Source of the DNA: Bacillota bacterium | Lineage (GTDB): Bacteria; Armatimonadota; HRBIN16 | Length of the DNA stretch: 64,000 nt | Assembly (NCBI GenBank): GCA_023511455.1 | Contig: JAIMBJ010000009.1 | Coordinates: 1 to 64,000, forward strand | Direction of reading: 5' to 3' | Shown here: piece by piece, positions 53,694 to 62,325 of the stretch | Layout of the letters: every line of letters starts with the position of its first letter | Position numbering within the stretch: position 1 is the stretch's first letter | Made by a program: the position numbers and the translations under genes | The notes under the pieces: generated by a model | Told to the model about the DNA's origin: nothing | What the model saw: the letters and a program-made list of their open reading frames with translations, nothing else | Database searches by the model: none

Positions 53694-55664
53694 CTACGTT
53701 TCTCGTGCTGAAGACACGCTGAGCGCCGCCATTGAGTGCGGTGGTAACTCCACGGTGAACGTCCTGCCCACCTTCCCCAAAGACACGCGAACTACCCGCA
53801 CCGCATTGGGATTGCTCTCGTTGGTGGCGTCTACGCGCTCGCCGCTCAGCACCCAGAGCATTGCTCCACGCGGCGCGAATCCCTCTACTCGAACCTCCAC
53901 TTTCAAAGGCAGGCGCAGGTGCTTGTTCATTAGCATCGCGTACACCGTACCGCGCCCCCGTCGGCTGGCGATAGCGGACAGGTAAGGCACGGCAGGGAAA
54001 GCACGCGGCAACATCTCCTGTATCTGCACTCCCCGATACCACGCCTTCCCTGTAACCGCTCCCCCTCCCTCCAGCCGACGCGCCAGCACTTCTACCTCGC
54101 GGGTGTCGGCAAGCGTGCGATAGTCTACCTCCACCAGCGTCCAGTCGTGCGTGCCGGTGACTTCGGGGGTAATCGCGGCGGAGCGAGTTGCCAGCCAGCC
54201 GCGTGCGTCGCCAATCTGGAAACACGCGCCGCGACTCGACGTCAGCCACTCCGTTTTCACCCAGCCCCGCAGGCGGTACAGCGTGTTGGGTTTGGCAGGC
54301 AACACGAGCCGCGCGTGATAGTAGTTGATGTCCTCGTCGCCTGTGAACTCCACCGCCAGCACCCCGCCTTCCAGTCGCTGCACCACACCCTGCACTGGGG
54401 TGATGCGCCAGTCGCCGGCTGACTCCAGCGGCTTGCCGACCGGTCCCCCACGATGCCCCCTGCCTTGGGCCGGCATAACCCCGTATCCGCCATCCACTTC
54501 AAATCGGGGACTGTCCACCTCTACCCGTATCAGTTCGTCCCCGAAATGGTGGTGGTACAGCTCGAACGGATAGTATTGCGGACGCTTTACCAGCCGCTCG
54601 CCCAGATGCGTGTAGCCTTTCACCATTCCCCAGTACTCGTTGCTGAACTGCCAGAAGTTCGCCATCAGGATACGGTTTTTCGGGTTCAGGAACACCCGCA
54701 GCATCTCGGCGTTCAGCACCGCGTTGCCCAGAGTGTGCCGATACGGCACGGGCTTCTCCTGAACGAAATGCCCGTTGAACTCGGTGACGGCGATGGGCAC
54801 GTTGTCTCTGCCGGTGGTCTCGCGTAGCAGGCGGCGCAGGTCGTCGTAATACGCCTGAATCTGGTCGGGGCTGGCGAACGCGAGAGCGAAGAGCTCCTCC
54901 GCATCGGGTATCCCATCTTCGCGCGAGTACAGGGGGATGTAGCTGTGGTGGATGACGAAATCCACCTCCCTGCCGATAATCTGCAACACGGGACGCGCCC
55001 ACTCGTCCAGTCGCGGGAAGCCCGTAGCCACCACCGCCCCAAGCCTGATACGCTCATCCACTGCCTTCATCGCCCTGCGGTACTGCAGATAGTTCTGCGC
55101 GTACCCGGTGGGCGACATCTTTCGCTCCCGGTGGTCTCCGTGTTCGGTCTCGTTGCCGTACTCGAACCACCGCACATCCCACGAGCCCGGATGCCCATCC
55201 TTTGCCCGCAGTTGCGCCCATGGTTTCCCCGGTCTGGCAGGGGCATTGAGATACTCTACCAAATCGGCGGCATCCTGCGCCGTGCCGTAGTAGTCGGCAA
55301 GGGTGATGAGCGGTACCGCCCCCATCGCCTGACAGCAAAGCAGAAATTCTGGCAAGCCGAACTGTTGTTCTGGGCGGCTCTCCAGAGGTCCTACCGTTTT
55401 CTTCCAGTCAAACAGATGCACGCCGCAGCCGCCCGGATAGCGCGCCACGCTCAAGCCGATGTTCTTCGCCAGCGCGACCATCTCAGGTACAGGACGCCTG
55501 CGCTCCGGGTTCCAGATACCTGCCCCTCTATCGTGATAGACCGGCTCCGCCCAGGGCCATGCTCCCTTCTGGTAACCCAGCATATTGTTGCCGAACACCC
55601 ACCGGTTCACTTTCCCGGCGGGTCTTTCTGCGTACAATGTCACTCGTGCTTGCAGTGCGGGCAT
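53694..55664 (-). CDS. GH51-like alpha-L-arabinofuranosidase family protein
   Basis: A 656-residue clan GH-A enzyme. It has the substrate-site RYPGG motif, an acid/base glutamate in WFEYGNE and a probable nucleophile glutamate in AVTEFNGH. After the barrel come a beta-sandwich (about 400-560, CBM-like) and a C-terminal beta domain. No signal peptide, so probably cytosolic. Arabinose-containing oligosaccharides are the family substrate, though divergence leaves the specificity open. ATG 55664 follows GGAGG by 7 bases. Confidence 0.8.
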   Translation of the reverse strand: MPALQARVTLYAERPAGKVNRWVFGNNMLGYQKGAWPWAEPVYHDRGAGIWNPERRRPVPEMVALAKNIGLSVARYPGGCGVHLFDWKKTVGPLESRPEQQFGLPEFLLCCQAMGAVPLITLADYYGTAQDAADLVEYLNAPARPGKPWAQLRAKDGHPGSWDVRWFEYGNETEHGDHRERKMSPTGYAQNYLQYRRAMKAVDERIRLGAVVATGFPRLDEWARPVLQIIGREVDFVIHHSYIPLYSREDGIPDAEELFALAFASPDQIQAYYDDLRRLLRETTGRDNVPIAVTEFNGHFVQEKPVPYRHTLGNAVLNAEMLRVFLNPKNRILMANFWQFSNEYWGMVKGYTHLGERLVKRPQYYPFELYHHHFGDELIRVEVDSPRFEVDGGYGVMPAQGRGHRGGPVGKPLESAGDWRITPVQGVVQRLEGGVLAVEFTGDEDINYYHARLVLPAKPNTLYRLRGWVKTEWLTSSRGACFQIGDARGWLATRSAAITPEVTGTHDWTLVEVDYRTLADTREVEVLARRLEGGGAVTGKAWYRGVQIQEMLPRAFPAVPYLSAIASRRGRGTVYAMLMNKHLRLPLKVEVRVEGFAPRGAMLWVLSGERVDATNESNPNAVRVVRVSLGKVGRTFTVELPPHSMAALSVSSARET

Positions 55665-55795
55665 CTCAACGCCTCCAGCAAGTCTCTTCTGCTGCATTCA
55701 TCATAAACTCGCCCGCGCGTTGGCGTCAAGCAACGGAGCAGGAAACCGGCCAGCAAACAGCGTATCCACATCCCACACGGGAGGGACGGTGAAAG

Positions 55796-57661
55796 ATGTG
55801 CTTCGCCTATCTCATCGTTTGGGGAGGTCTCGTGCTGATGACACAGACGTTGGCTGACGAGCAGTCCGTCGAGTTACACCGAACACGCTACACCGGGGTA
55901 GACGCTGGTCTTACCTTCTCAGAGGTAGAACATCCTCAGGAAGATTGGCAGCCCTGTGCGCCAACCATTGAGGAGCAAGCGTCGGGGTTTATCCCCTTCA
56001 CACGCCCCGAAACCTACGACATCCGACCGTGGAGCCGACCGCGTGAGAATGAGCGTGTCCGCGAGCTCACCTGCTTCCTGGCAAAGGGAGAAACAACCGG
56101 CGTGTGGTTTGCCATATATGCGCTGGAGCCACTGCAGCGGGTGCAGGTGGAAGTGGCTGGTTCTCAAAACGGCATCACAGTCAGCCCGTACTATGCGCAT
56201 TTCTGGGCGCAACGCTACGACTGGAAAAGCGGGCGATACTACATTATTCCGGAACTGTTGCTTCAGATGGAGGGCGGACGCGCGCAGTTCCCTGCAGCCG
56301 GAGGCATTCTCGAGTGGCGCGACCTGAACGTGCCCCAGGCCGAAACCTGCCTGTTCTGGCTACGGGTAACCGCATCGCAAGACGTTAGCGACGGGCAATA
56401 CACGGTCGACGTGGTAATCCGTTCCGCACAGAAGCAGCCTCTCCACCTTCCGTTACGGATAACGGTGTACCCCTTCCGCCTGCAGAAACCACCCGACAAA
56501 CGCTGGCTGATGTATAGCGATAGTTATCTGCTGGGACAGATGTCCGATGAGCAGCTGCTCGCCGTCTTAAAGCACATGCAGGAGTACGGCATCGATGGAT
56601 TGACCGAGCTGCCTATTGGTGAGATAGACATCTCGGCGCTCGCGCAGGGAGTCGTTCGTTACAATCCCGAGCCCTTGTTGCGGTGGCATCGGCTGCTCCA
56701 ACAGGCGGGTCTGCGCGGACCGCACACCATCGGCACCTTCATCGAAGAACAGGTTGTCGCGCAGCTGGGCATCCAGGCAGACCTGAACCGCGAGTGGCCC
56801 CAGCCTTTACGGGAAGCCATGCAGAACATCGCGCGAACGGTGGTGAAGACGCTCGAGCCACATGGCATGGACTGGCTGTTTTATGCATGGGACGAGCCGA
56901 CGGCAGATAACGTCCGCGCCATCGAGCAGTATCGGAACTGGCGTGAAGGTGGCGCACGCACTTACGTCACCGTTGCCCGAGATGCATACCTTGCTGCAGC
57001 GCGATGGTTGACCCACCCTTGCTTCGCGACCGACGTCATTAACCTTCCCAACGGCGCAGAGTGGGCACGCAGACAGTGCCGAAGAGGCCAGCAACAGTTC
57101 TACTGGTACGGCAGCGGGTGCTACCTGTTCCAGGAAGGACGGATGCTGCCGAACCGGTACTTAGCAGGCTGGCTATTCTGGAAGACCAAAGCGGATGGGC
57201 AGGTGTCCTGGACGTTTTTACGTCCCCATCTTGACCCCTTCAACGACTTCGACGGCTTTCAGGTCAACAGCGTCGAACCAAAGGACCAGTGCACGCTTTA
57301 TCCCCTATTCACGCGCCCGAATGACCCCGCCAGTATCGCAGGCATTATCCCGACAATACAGTGGGAAGCGCTTCGAGAAGGGGTGCAAGACTATTGCTAC
57401 CTGTATACCCTTCGCAACACAATTGCCTACGCGCGCCGCATGGTTCGTGGCAAGAAGAGCGCGTGGGCGCAACGGGTGCGGCAAGCAGCCTCAGAAGGCG
57501 AGCAGACGCTTTCTAGGGTGGAGCAGATGATTCCCTGGCCACACACACCGAGAGGGCTTGGCTTGGGAGAAGTGAACTGCACGAATGCTGACCTGCAGAA
57601 GGCGCGGCTCGAGTTGGGCGATGCCATCGCGCGGGTAGCACGGGCATTGCAAGGTCAATAG
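55796..57661 (+). CDS. Secreted DUF4091 / GH123-like protein
   Basis: A 621-residue protein with a probable signal sequence (MCFAYLIVWGGLVLMTQTLA). An N-terminal beta domain is followed by a barrel whose LFYAWDEPTADN acid pair suits a GH123-like catalytic site. The C-terminal DUF4091 segment is IQWEALREGVQDYCYLYTL. GH123 enzymes cleave N-acetylgalactosamine linkages, but DUF4091 relatives are mostly uncharacterised. GGGAGGG precedes the ATG. Confidence 0.75.
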   Translation: MCFAYLIVWGGLVLMTQTLADEQSVELHRTRYTGVDAGLTFSEVEHPQEDWQPCAPTIEEQASGFIPFTRPETYDIRPWSRPRENERVRELTCFLAKGETTGVWFAIYALEPLQRVQVEVAGSQNGITVSPYYAHFWAQRYDWKSGRYYIIPELLLQMEGGRAQFPAAGGILEWRDLNVPQAETCLFWLRVTASQDVSDGQYTVDVVIRSAQKQPLHLPLRITVYPFRLQKPPDKRWLMYSDSYLLGQMSDEQLLAVLKHMQEYGIDGLTELPIGEIDISALAQGVVRYNPEPLLRWHRLLQQAGLRGPHTIGTFIEEQVVAQLGIQADLNREWPQPLREAMQNIARTVVKTLEPHGMDWLFYAWDEPTADNVRAIEQYRNWREGGARTYVTVARDAYLAAARWLTHPCFATDVINLPNGAEWARRQCRRGQQQFYWYGSGCYLFQEGRMLPNRYLAGWLFWKTKADGQVSWTFLRPHLDPFNDFDGFQVNSVEPKDQCTLYPLFTRPNDPASIAGIIPTIQWEALREGVQDYCYLYTLRNTIAYARRMVRGKKSAWAQRVRQAASEGEQTLSRVEQMIPWPHTPRGLGLGEVNCTNADLQKARLELGDAIARVARALQGQ

Positions 57662-57681
57662 TCTGAGGCGCCATTCAGTTA

Positions 57682-57703
57682 AGGGGCGGAGGAATCCGCC
57701 CCT
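57682..57703. terminator. Hairpin between convergent DUF4091 and Gfo/Idh genes
   Basis: AGGGGCGGA (57682-57690) pairs with TCCGCCCCT (57695-57703) over a GGAA tetraloop. Suited to stop both transcripts. Confidence 0.55.
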
Positions 57704-57723
57704 GTCACCACAGGCTTCATCAC

Positions 57724-58794
57724 CTACTGCCTAGGTTGTGGTCTTATCTCCCCCCGTTCTATCAGGTGCACCAGCGGGTTGTCGGTGATGGTGAGCGGCA
57801 GGTCCACCCGCCCACGTCGTCGCACCGACTCGTAGCAGGCGAAGATAATCTCGGTGGCGTTGAGCGCGTTGCGGGCGCACAACTCGGACTCGCGCCCTTC
57901 GCGCAGGGCAGCAACGATGTCCGCAATCGCACGCTCGATGAAGCCCGGACCGTGCATATCCTCGTTACCGCAATCGACAGTCTCCCATTCGCCCCTTCCG
58001 AAGCGGCGGTAGCGCAACGCTGGCGCGCCCGGCTCCATGCTGCCCAGTTCAATAACTCCTTCGCTGCCGATAATGCGGTGATGTGCGCCCACAAAGCCAG
58101 CACCAATGCCCGTGGATGCCATGCCCCAAACGCCGTTGCGGTACTTCCACTGGGCAAACGCCTGATTCTCGTTGTGCGTGCCAAAGATAAGGTTCTCCGT
58201 GCGGTAGTCTATCTGGGCGATGACCCACTCCGCCAGAGTCTCGTTATTGAAGTAGTTGCACATGTCGAAGTTATGTGTGCCATAGTCATACAGGTTACCC
58301 GCCCCGAACTCCACACTGACCAGCCGCCCGACCACGCCTTCGTCCAGGAGCTGTTTCGCCATGCGGAAGGGTTTGCCAAAGCGCCGCTGGTGGTTGAAGG
58401 TCAGCCGCACGCCACGCCGTTCGCACTCCTGCGCCATCAGCCGTGCCGCGCCCCACGTGTAGTCCATCGGCTTCTCGCAGTGGATGGCTTTCACTCCCGC
58501 TACCGCGCAGTCGATCACCAGCTCGGCGTGCGTCATGGGCCAGGTACAGATGCTCACGATGTCCAGCTGTTCTTTCTCCAGCATCTCCCTGTGGCTGGTG
58601 TAGACTCTGGTGATACCGTAGGCGGCAGCAAAAGCACGCGCGTTCTCTTCCACGATGTCCGCACACGCCACCAGTTCGCAATCGGAAATCAGTTGGTAGG
58701 CGTCTGCATGGGCATACGCCATTGCGAACCCCAAGGGACCGGCACGCTCCGGTTTACGCCCCGTGCCAATGAATCCAACCCGAAACTTCGACAC
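57724..58794 (-). CDS. Gfo/Idh/MocA family oxidoreductase
   Basis: A 356-residue NAD(P)-dependent dehydrogenase with GFIGTGRKPERAG at the N terminus, CEKPMDYTW near 100 and a typical C-terminal sheet domain. GTG start behind AGGAGGAC. It lies beside GH51- and DUF4091-type genes and probably handles a sugar or inositol they release (inference). It is not closely similar to the copy at 35345-36310. Confidence 0.9.
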   Translation of the reverse strand: MSKFRVGFIGTGRKPERAGPLGFAMAYAHADAYQLISDCELVACADIVEENARAFAAAYGITRVYTSHREMLEKEQLDIVSICTWPMTHAELVIDCAVAGVKAIHCEKPMDYTWGAARLMAQECERRGVRLTFNHQRRFGKPFRMAKQLLDEGVVGRLVSVEFGAGNLYDYGTHNFDMCNYFNNETLAEWVIAQIDYRTENLIFGTHNENQAFAQWKYRNGVWGMASTGIGAGFVGAHHRIIGSEGVIELGSMEPGAPALRYRRFGRGEWETVDCGNEDMHGPGFIERAIADIVAALREGRESELCARNALNATEIIFACYESVRRRGRVDLPLTITDNPLVHLIERGEIRPQPRQ

Positions 58795-58889
58795 GTCTGT
58801 CCTCCTGATGATGTGGTGTGACGCATCGATGTTAGATGCGAACGCAGGGGTTTCCTACAATAATCGGCGTGGTGCAGGAGAGTACATTC

Positions 58890-59564
58890 CTATCGATACG
58901 GCCGCCCGCATGGACAATCGACTTCTGTCGCCTCGTCGTCCGGCATGCCACAAAACATTGATGGAAGTTCCTTGGGACAGGACAGGTCGCTGATGAGGTC
59001 CCAGGGTGGGCGAATGATAAGATAAGTACCATCCGAAAGCCGAAAACACCGGAGGCCGACTTTCTTCGTGCGTACTGCGCCGTCAGTACGCACTAGCAAC
59101 ACGTCCCCCTCGAAGGAGTTTTTGGCATACAGCCGCCCCCCGCATGGCGTGCCGTGTAGCACGCAGTAGAATACACCGTGATGGGGGTCGTGTCGGCGCA
59201 ATATCTCGATATTCTTAGCCGAGTTGATGTCATCACTCAAGAGGTAAAAATAGCTCACGGGCGCAGACAACCGCTTCGTTGCATGTGGGGATGCCCCGGC
59301 GAAATGGTCGAGGGGACACGTGAACACCTGTTTGTTGCGCACGTAGGGGAATATCTGCACGATGCTTGCAGGATAGGTATCTTCGTGGTCCTCGCGATAC
59401 ATGCTCCAGGCGAGATGAAGCTGATGTAGATTGTTGATGCACGAAACGGTAAGCGAGCGTTTCCGCACTGCGGTCAGTGCTGGTAGTAGCAGAGCAACCA
59501 GCACAACGATGATTGCCAGCACGACAAGCAGTTCCAACAGTGTAAATGCTTTCTTTGTAATCAT
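58890..59564 (-). CDS. Prepilin-like secreted protein
   Basis: A 224-residue protein with a type II pseudopilin start (MITKKAFTLLELLVVLAIIV; cleavage before Phe7) and a NNLHQLHLAWSMYREDHEDTYP segment like that of the copy at 52454. The rest is cysteine-containing and divergent, and the H-x9-DG ending is absent. It ends a minus-strand unit that begins with an ECF sigma factor and overlaps the preceding gene by 4 bases. Base composition looks less GC-rich than in the neighbours. Confidence 0.85.
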   Translation of the reverse strand: MITKKAFTLLELLVVLAIIVVLVALLLPALTAVRKRSLTVSCINNLHQLHLAWSMYREDHEDTYPASIVQIFPYVRNKQVFTCPLDHFAGASPHATKRLSAPVSYFYLLSDDINSAKNIEILRRHDPHHGVFYCVLHGTPCGGRLYAKNSFEGDVLLVRTDGAVRTKKVGLRCFRLSDGTYLIIRPPWDLISDLSCPKELPSMFCGMPDDEATEVDCPCGRPYR

Positions 59565-60043
59565 TGGCGCAACCTCTGTGCCAGCATGTCAGAAAGAGCA
59601 ACAAGCTGCCACGTCACCCATAAAGCGCTTAGCAGGGACACGATGTCATCCAGAGCCATCACCAAAATACTCCAATCCGCGACAAAGTTCACTCCGCGCC
59701 CCACAACGACACCGATTCCAGTAACAACGAAATTAAAGCCACGCCGCCTCTTTGTTCGTATTCGGGCATCTTGGGTGGACGTATGTATCCAGTAGGCAAC
59801 CAAGCCGATCACAGCTCCCACGACAGCTGCTTTATTCCAAATATGGGGAGGGGGAACAAAGACGAAACTCACTGGCATCCCCACCAAGGCGCGTGGCTGG
59901 TTAAAGAGCTCCGAAGCCACCCAATCACGGAACAACTGGAACAGCCGGAACACCACATATCCGGCGTACTGGCCGACCATACCGGCAACCAGCGCGCACA
60001 GACCGCCTTCCAAGATACGCGATGGCTCCCTTGCCGTGAGCAT
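59561..60043 (-). CDS. Unknown membrane protein
   Basis: A 160-residue protein with about four hydrophobic segments (ILEGGLCALVAGMVGQYAGY; AAVVGAVIGLVAYWI; and two near the C terminus). I do not recognise it. ATG 60043 is chosen because GGAGGGG stands 9 bases upstream; longer frames to 60100 lack one. It lies between a broken Cys-rich gene and a prepilin gene and overlaps the latter by 4 bases, so a role in assembling or exporting those products is possible. Confidence 0.65.
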   Translation of the reverse strand: MLTAREPSRILEGGLCALVAGMVGQYAGYVVFRLFQLFRDWVASELFNQPRALVGMPVSFVFVPPPHIWNKAAVVGAVIGLVAYWIHTSTQDARIRTKRRRGFNFVVTGIGVVVGRGVNFVADWSILVMALDDIVSLLSALWVTWQLVALSDMLAQRLRQ

Positions 60044-60066
60044 TTTGCCACTCCCCTCCTTCGAAC

Positions 60067-60536
60067 CTACGGACATTGCTCCGGTGTTACCGGCGTACAA
60101 TAGATTTGGGACCGGCTACGTGGACATGGAGGTTCAGGCGTCGCTTCCTGCTCGTAACAGCAGTCCCATGGTTGCCATTGTCCGCAAGTAACAAGAAAGT
60201 AGTTGTCCATCACCCACCAGCATTTGTTGCGTTTCCTGAGATAGTCTGCCCTACTGCCCCACCAGCCGTCGCAGTCACTATTGACTACGCGCTGTCACCA
60301 AGTATCATCCGTTCGATAATCAGAACCGCCCGGTGGGCAAGTGATAATTATGTACGTCGGCATGATGAGGCTCATCGCCCACCTAAATGGGTCGTTTACC
60401 ACAGACATGCTGGCTGTGCCGCTACATCCCTCGCTAAATGTGTAGTTCCGGTAGATCGCCGTCCCTGCCAGAAGAGGAATCCCCCCGCAACTACCATAAG
60501 GAGAAGTATCGCTCTTGTCAGCACCAGGCGAAGCAT
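60067..60536 (-). pseudogene. Broken gene for a small Cys/Trp-rich exported protein
   Basis: A strong GGAGGT site lies 8 bases before ATG 60536, which begins MLRLVLTRAILLLMVVAGG, a signal-like helix. After a run of six G the reading frame must shift by one to continue sensibly (IPLLAGTAIYRNYTFSEGC...). A TGA at 60295-60297 then interrupts it. Beyond the TGA the same frame stays open for 75 codons with eight cysteines (CGQWQPWDCCYEQE; YCTPVTPEQCP) and stops at 60067. Pseudogene, sequence error or recoded gene; no family recognised. Confidence 0.5.
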
Positions 60537-61077
60537 GATCATGCACCTCCTTGGTTTTGTTTTCCGTATTATTAATCTCCCGTGAAGCCAAAATAGTTTC
60601 AATAGTTTCACAAGTATGCAAATCCTTGCGCAAACTTGCAATAGTTCTGTAGTAGCGTGTCTTGACTGTATTCTCGTTGCAAGAGAGAAGTTTGCCTATT
60701 TCGGCAAACGTGTAACCCTCAAGCACCTTCATCACGATAATTGTTCTCTGCTCATGGGACAGATGCTGTAACAAGTCTGCTATCTCCACCTCGAGGATGC
60801 CGCTAGGCCCCGTTGCAGGCAACGGAACCTGCTCCACGTACCGCTGCAAGAACGAACGCGCCCGCATATCAGCATAGTAGTCAGATAGAGCCGCCTTTAG
60901 AAGACGCGAGAGCAGGTGAATCTGCAGCGGGGTATCATCCCAAGGTGCTACCCCGCGCACTTGAAAATAGGAAATCGCAACTTCCTGGCATAAATCCTCA
61001 ATATCGTCATACTTTACGCCCGACCTGCGCAAGATAGCCTGCACACGCTGTCGCCATAAGGTTTCCGAGACTTGCAT
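60295..61077 (-). CDS. ECF-type RNA polymerase sigma factor
   Basis: A sigma-70 family factor of the ECF group. Region 2 is IEDLCQEVAISYFQVRG with the following helix, and region 4 is LQHLSHEQRTIIVMKVLEGYTFAEIGKLLSCNENTVKTRYYR. ATG 61077 follows GGGAGG by 8 bases. The sigma fold ends near residue 180. The last 80 residues of the open frame overlap the broken Cys-rich gene, so the native C terminus may be shorter. It probably controls its own downstream membrane and prepilin genes. No anti-sigma factor is recognised. Confidence 0.85.
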   Translation of the reverse strand: MQVSETLWRQRVQAILRRSGVKYDDIEDLCQEVAISYFQVRGVAPWDDTPLQIHLLSRLLKAALSDYYADMRARSFLQRYVEQVPLPATGPSGILEVEIADLLQHLSHEQRTIIVMKVLEGYTFAEIGKLLSCNENTVKTRYYRTIASLRKDLHTCETIETILASREINNTENKTKEVHDHASPGADKSDTSPYGSCGGIPLLAGTAIYRNYTFSEGCSGTASMSVVNDPFRWAMSLIMPTYIIITCPPGGSDYRTDDTW

Positions 61078-61327
61078 TTGGTTCGCCTCCCTCAATAATG
61101 GGGCAAGTGACCATCGTCCACCGTCTGCTGAGAGAAGTGACCGGTTCAATCCCCCACGAAGAACTCCCACGGCTAGTCCAGGAAGAAGGTTACTCTTGCA
61201 TTATAAAGGTTCACTACCGAACGCATTGTTTCCTTTCCATTTCACAAAATACAACCGAACAATCCTCGCATACGGTATGCCCCTGTCCTCGAATCTTGTA
61301 TGGTAAAATGAAATCTAGAAGAAGCTC
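61078..61327. other. Divergent intergenic region
   Basis: Lies between the sigma factor and deacetylase genes. It contains a TATAAT on the minus strand (61200-61205) that could serve the sigma gene, without a good -35. An open frame at 61098-61331 (plus) is not supported by codon style or a ribosome site. Confidence 0.35.
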
Positions 61328-62146
61328 ATGAGATGGACTGCCGCTATCATAGGGGCGCTGAATGTGGTGCTCGCGGTTGCCGTCGCCGGGCTTTGGTGGA
61401 GGCAGCTGCATCAGCCTGTGGAGCCATCCGCGAGCGACGGCGTTCCCTACGATGTCCAGCAGATGCTCGACCAGTTTCGCACTTACAAAATGTATCATGG
61501 CAACCCCGCACGCAAATGGATTGCCCTCACCTTTGATGACGGACCCCATCCTTATCACACGCCTGTTCTTCTGAAGACCCTGCGCCAGCTCCATGTACGC
61601 GCCACCTTTTTCGTGGTTGGCAGGAACGTGGACCGTTACCCCGAGCTGGTACGCCAGATGGTGGAAGACGGGCATGGGGTGGAAAACCACACGTACAACC
61701 ACCTGCGCCTGAGCCAGATGCCTCTGGGGATTGTCCATGAAGAGATAGAGGCGGGCGCAGCAGCGATATGGCGCGCCACAAGACGCGTCCCGCGCTTCGT
61801 GCGTCCACCGGGCGGCATGACCAACCATGCCGTGCGGCAGGTTGCCCAGTTCGGTGGCTACGTCACGGTCATGTGGACAGACGACCCTGCCGATTATGAA
61901 CGCCCTCCGGTAGAAACGCTCAGACAGCGGCTGTTCGCGCACGCAAGACCGGGCAGTATCATCCTGCTGCACGAGAAAGTCCCGCAGACGGTGCAGGTGC
62001 TTCCCGAGTTTGTCGCGGAAATGCGTCGGCGAGGCTACCAGTGCGTGACCGTCGAGGAGATGTGGAAGGATATGCAACGGTCGGTGCTGCAGATGGCTTC
62101 TTATGAGCGCGGCGGTTTGCCGTCGCCTCTTTTGGGGGGTTCCTGA
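61328..62146 (+). CDS. Polysaccharide deacetylase (NodB domain), membrane-anchored
   Basis: A 272-residue carbohydrate esterase family 4 protein with an N-terminal membrane anchor (about 5-22). The NodB domain has TFDDGPH (catalytic Asp70, metal Asp71), HTYNH (His121, His125 metal ligands), RPPGG and a late LLHEK histidine. It removes acetyl groups from peptidoglycan, chitin oligomers or exopolysaccharide outside the membrane; the target is not known. Confidence 0.92.
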   Translation: MRWTAAIIGALNVVLAVAVAGLWWRQLHQPVEPSASDGVPYDVQQMLDQFRTYKMYHGNPARKWIALTFDDGPHPYHTPVLLKTLRQLHVRATFFVVGRNVDRYPELVRQMVEDGHGVENHTYNHLRLSQMPLGIVHEEIEAGAAAIWRATRRVPRFVRPPGGMTNHAVRQVAQFGGYVTVMWTDDPADYERPPVETLRQRLFAHARPGSIILLHEKVPQTVQVLPEFVAEMRRRGYQCVTVEEMWKDMQRSVLQMASYERGGLPSPLLGGS

Positions 62147-62319
62147 GCATACAGTTCCGACAGCTCGGCAAACAGATTGCGTTCCACTTCCGACCGCTCC
62201 TTTTCATCGTACTCCTCGATACGCTTCTCCAGCAGTCGCGCCAGCCTTACCACTCGCCACACCAGCATCACGATGACCAGTCCACCCAGCACCCAGATCA
62301 GCACGCGCAATACGTCCAT
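62101..62319 (-). CDS. Small membrane protein with charged C-terminal helix
   Basis: A 72-residue protein: one membrane helix (VLRVLIWVLGGLVIVMLVW) then a highly charged helix (LLEKRIEEYDEKERSEVERN), probably coiled coil. GGGAGGTG precedes the ATG. It follows ruvC by 6 bases, so it belongs to the M16-ruvC unit. The 3' end overlaps the convergent deacetylase gene by 46 bases. Function unknown. Confidence 0.7.
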   Translation of the reverse strand: MDVLRVLIWVLGGLVIVMLVWRVVRLARLLEKRIEEYDEKERSEVERNLFAELSELYAQEPPKRGDGKPPRS

Positions 62320-62325
62320 TGCGGG

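Noticed and set aside
60270-60297. TGA at 60295 as a selenocysteine codon with the following stem-loop as SECIS
   Set aside because: The stem is short, the upstream frame already needs a frameshift, no Sec machinery is visible, and the protein is not a known selenoprotein. Kept only as part of the broken-gene finding.
61098-61331. 77-codon plus-strand frame before the deacetylase gene
   Set aside because: No ribosome site, no recognisable domain, and it overlaps the likely promoter zone of two divergent genes.
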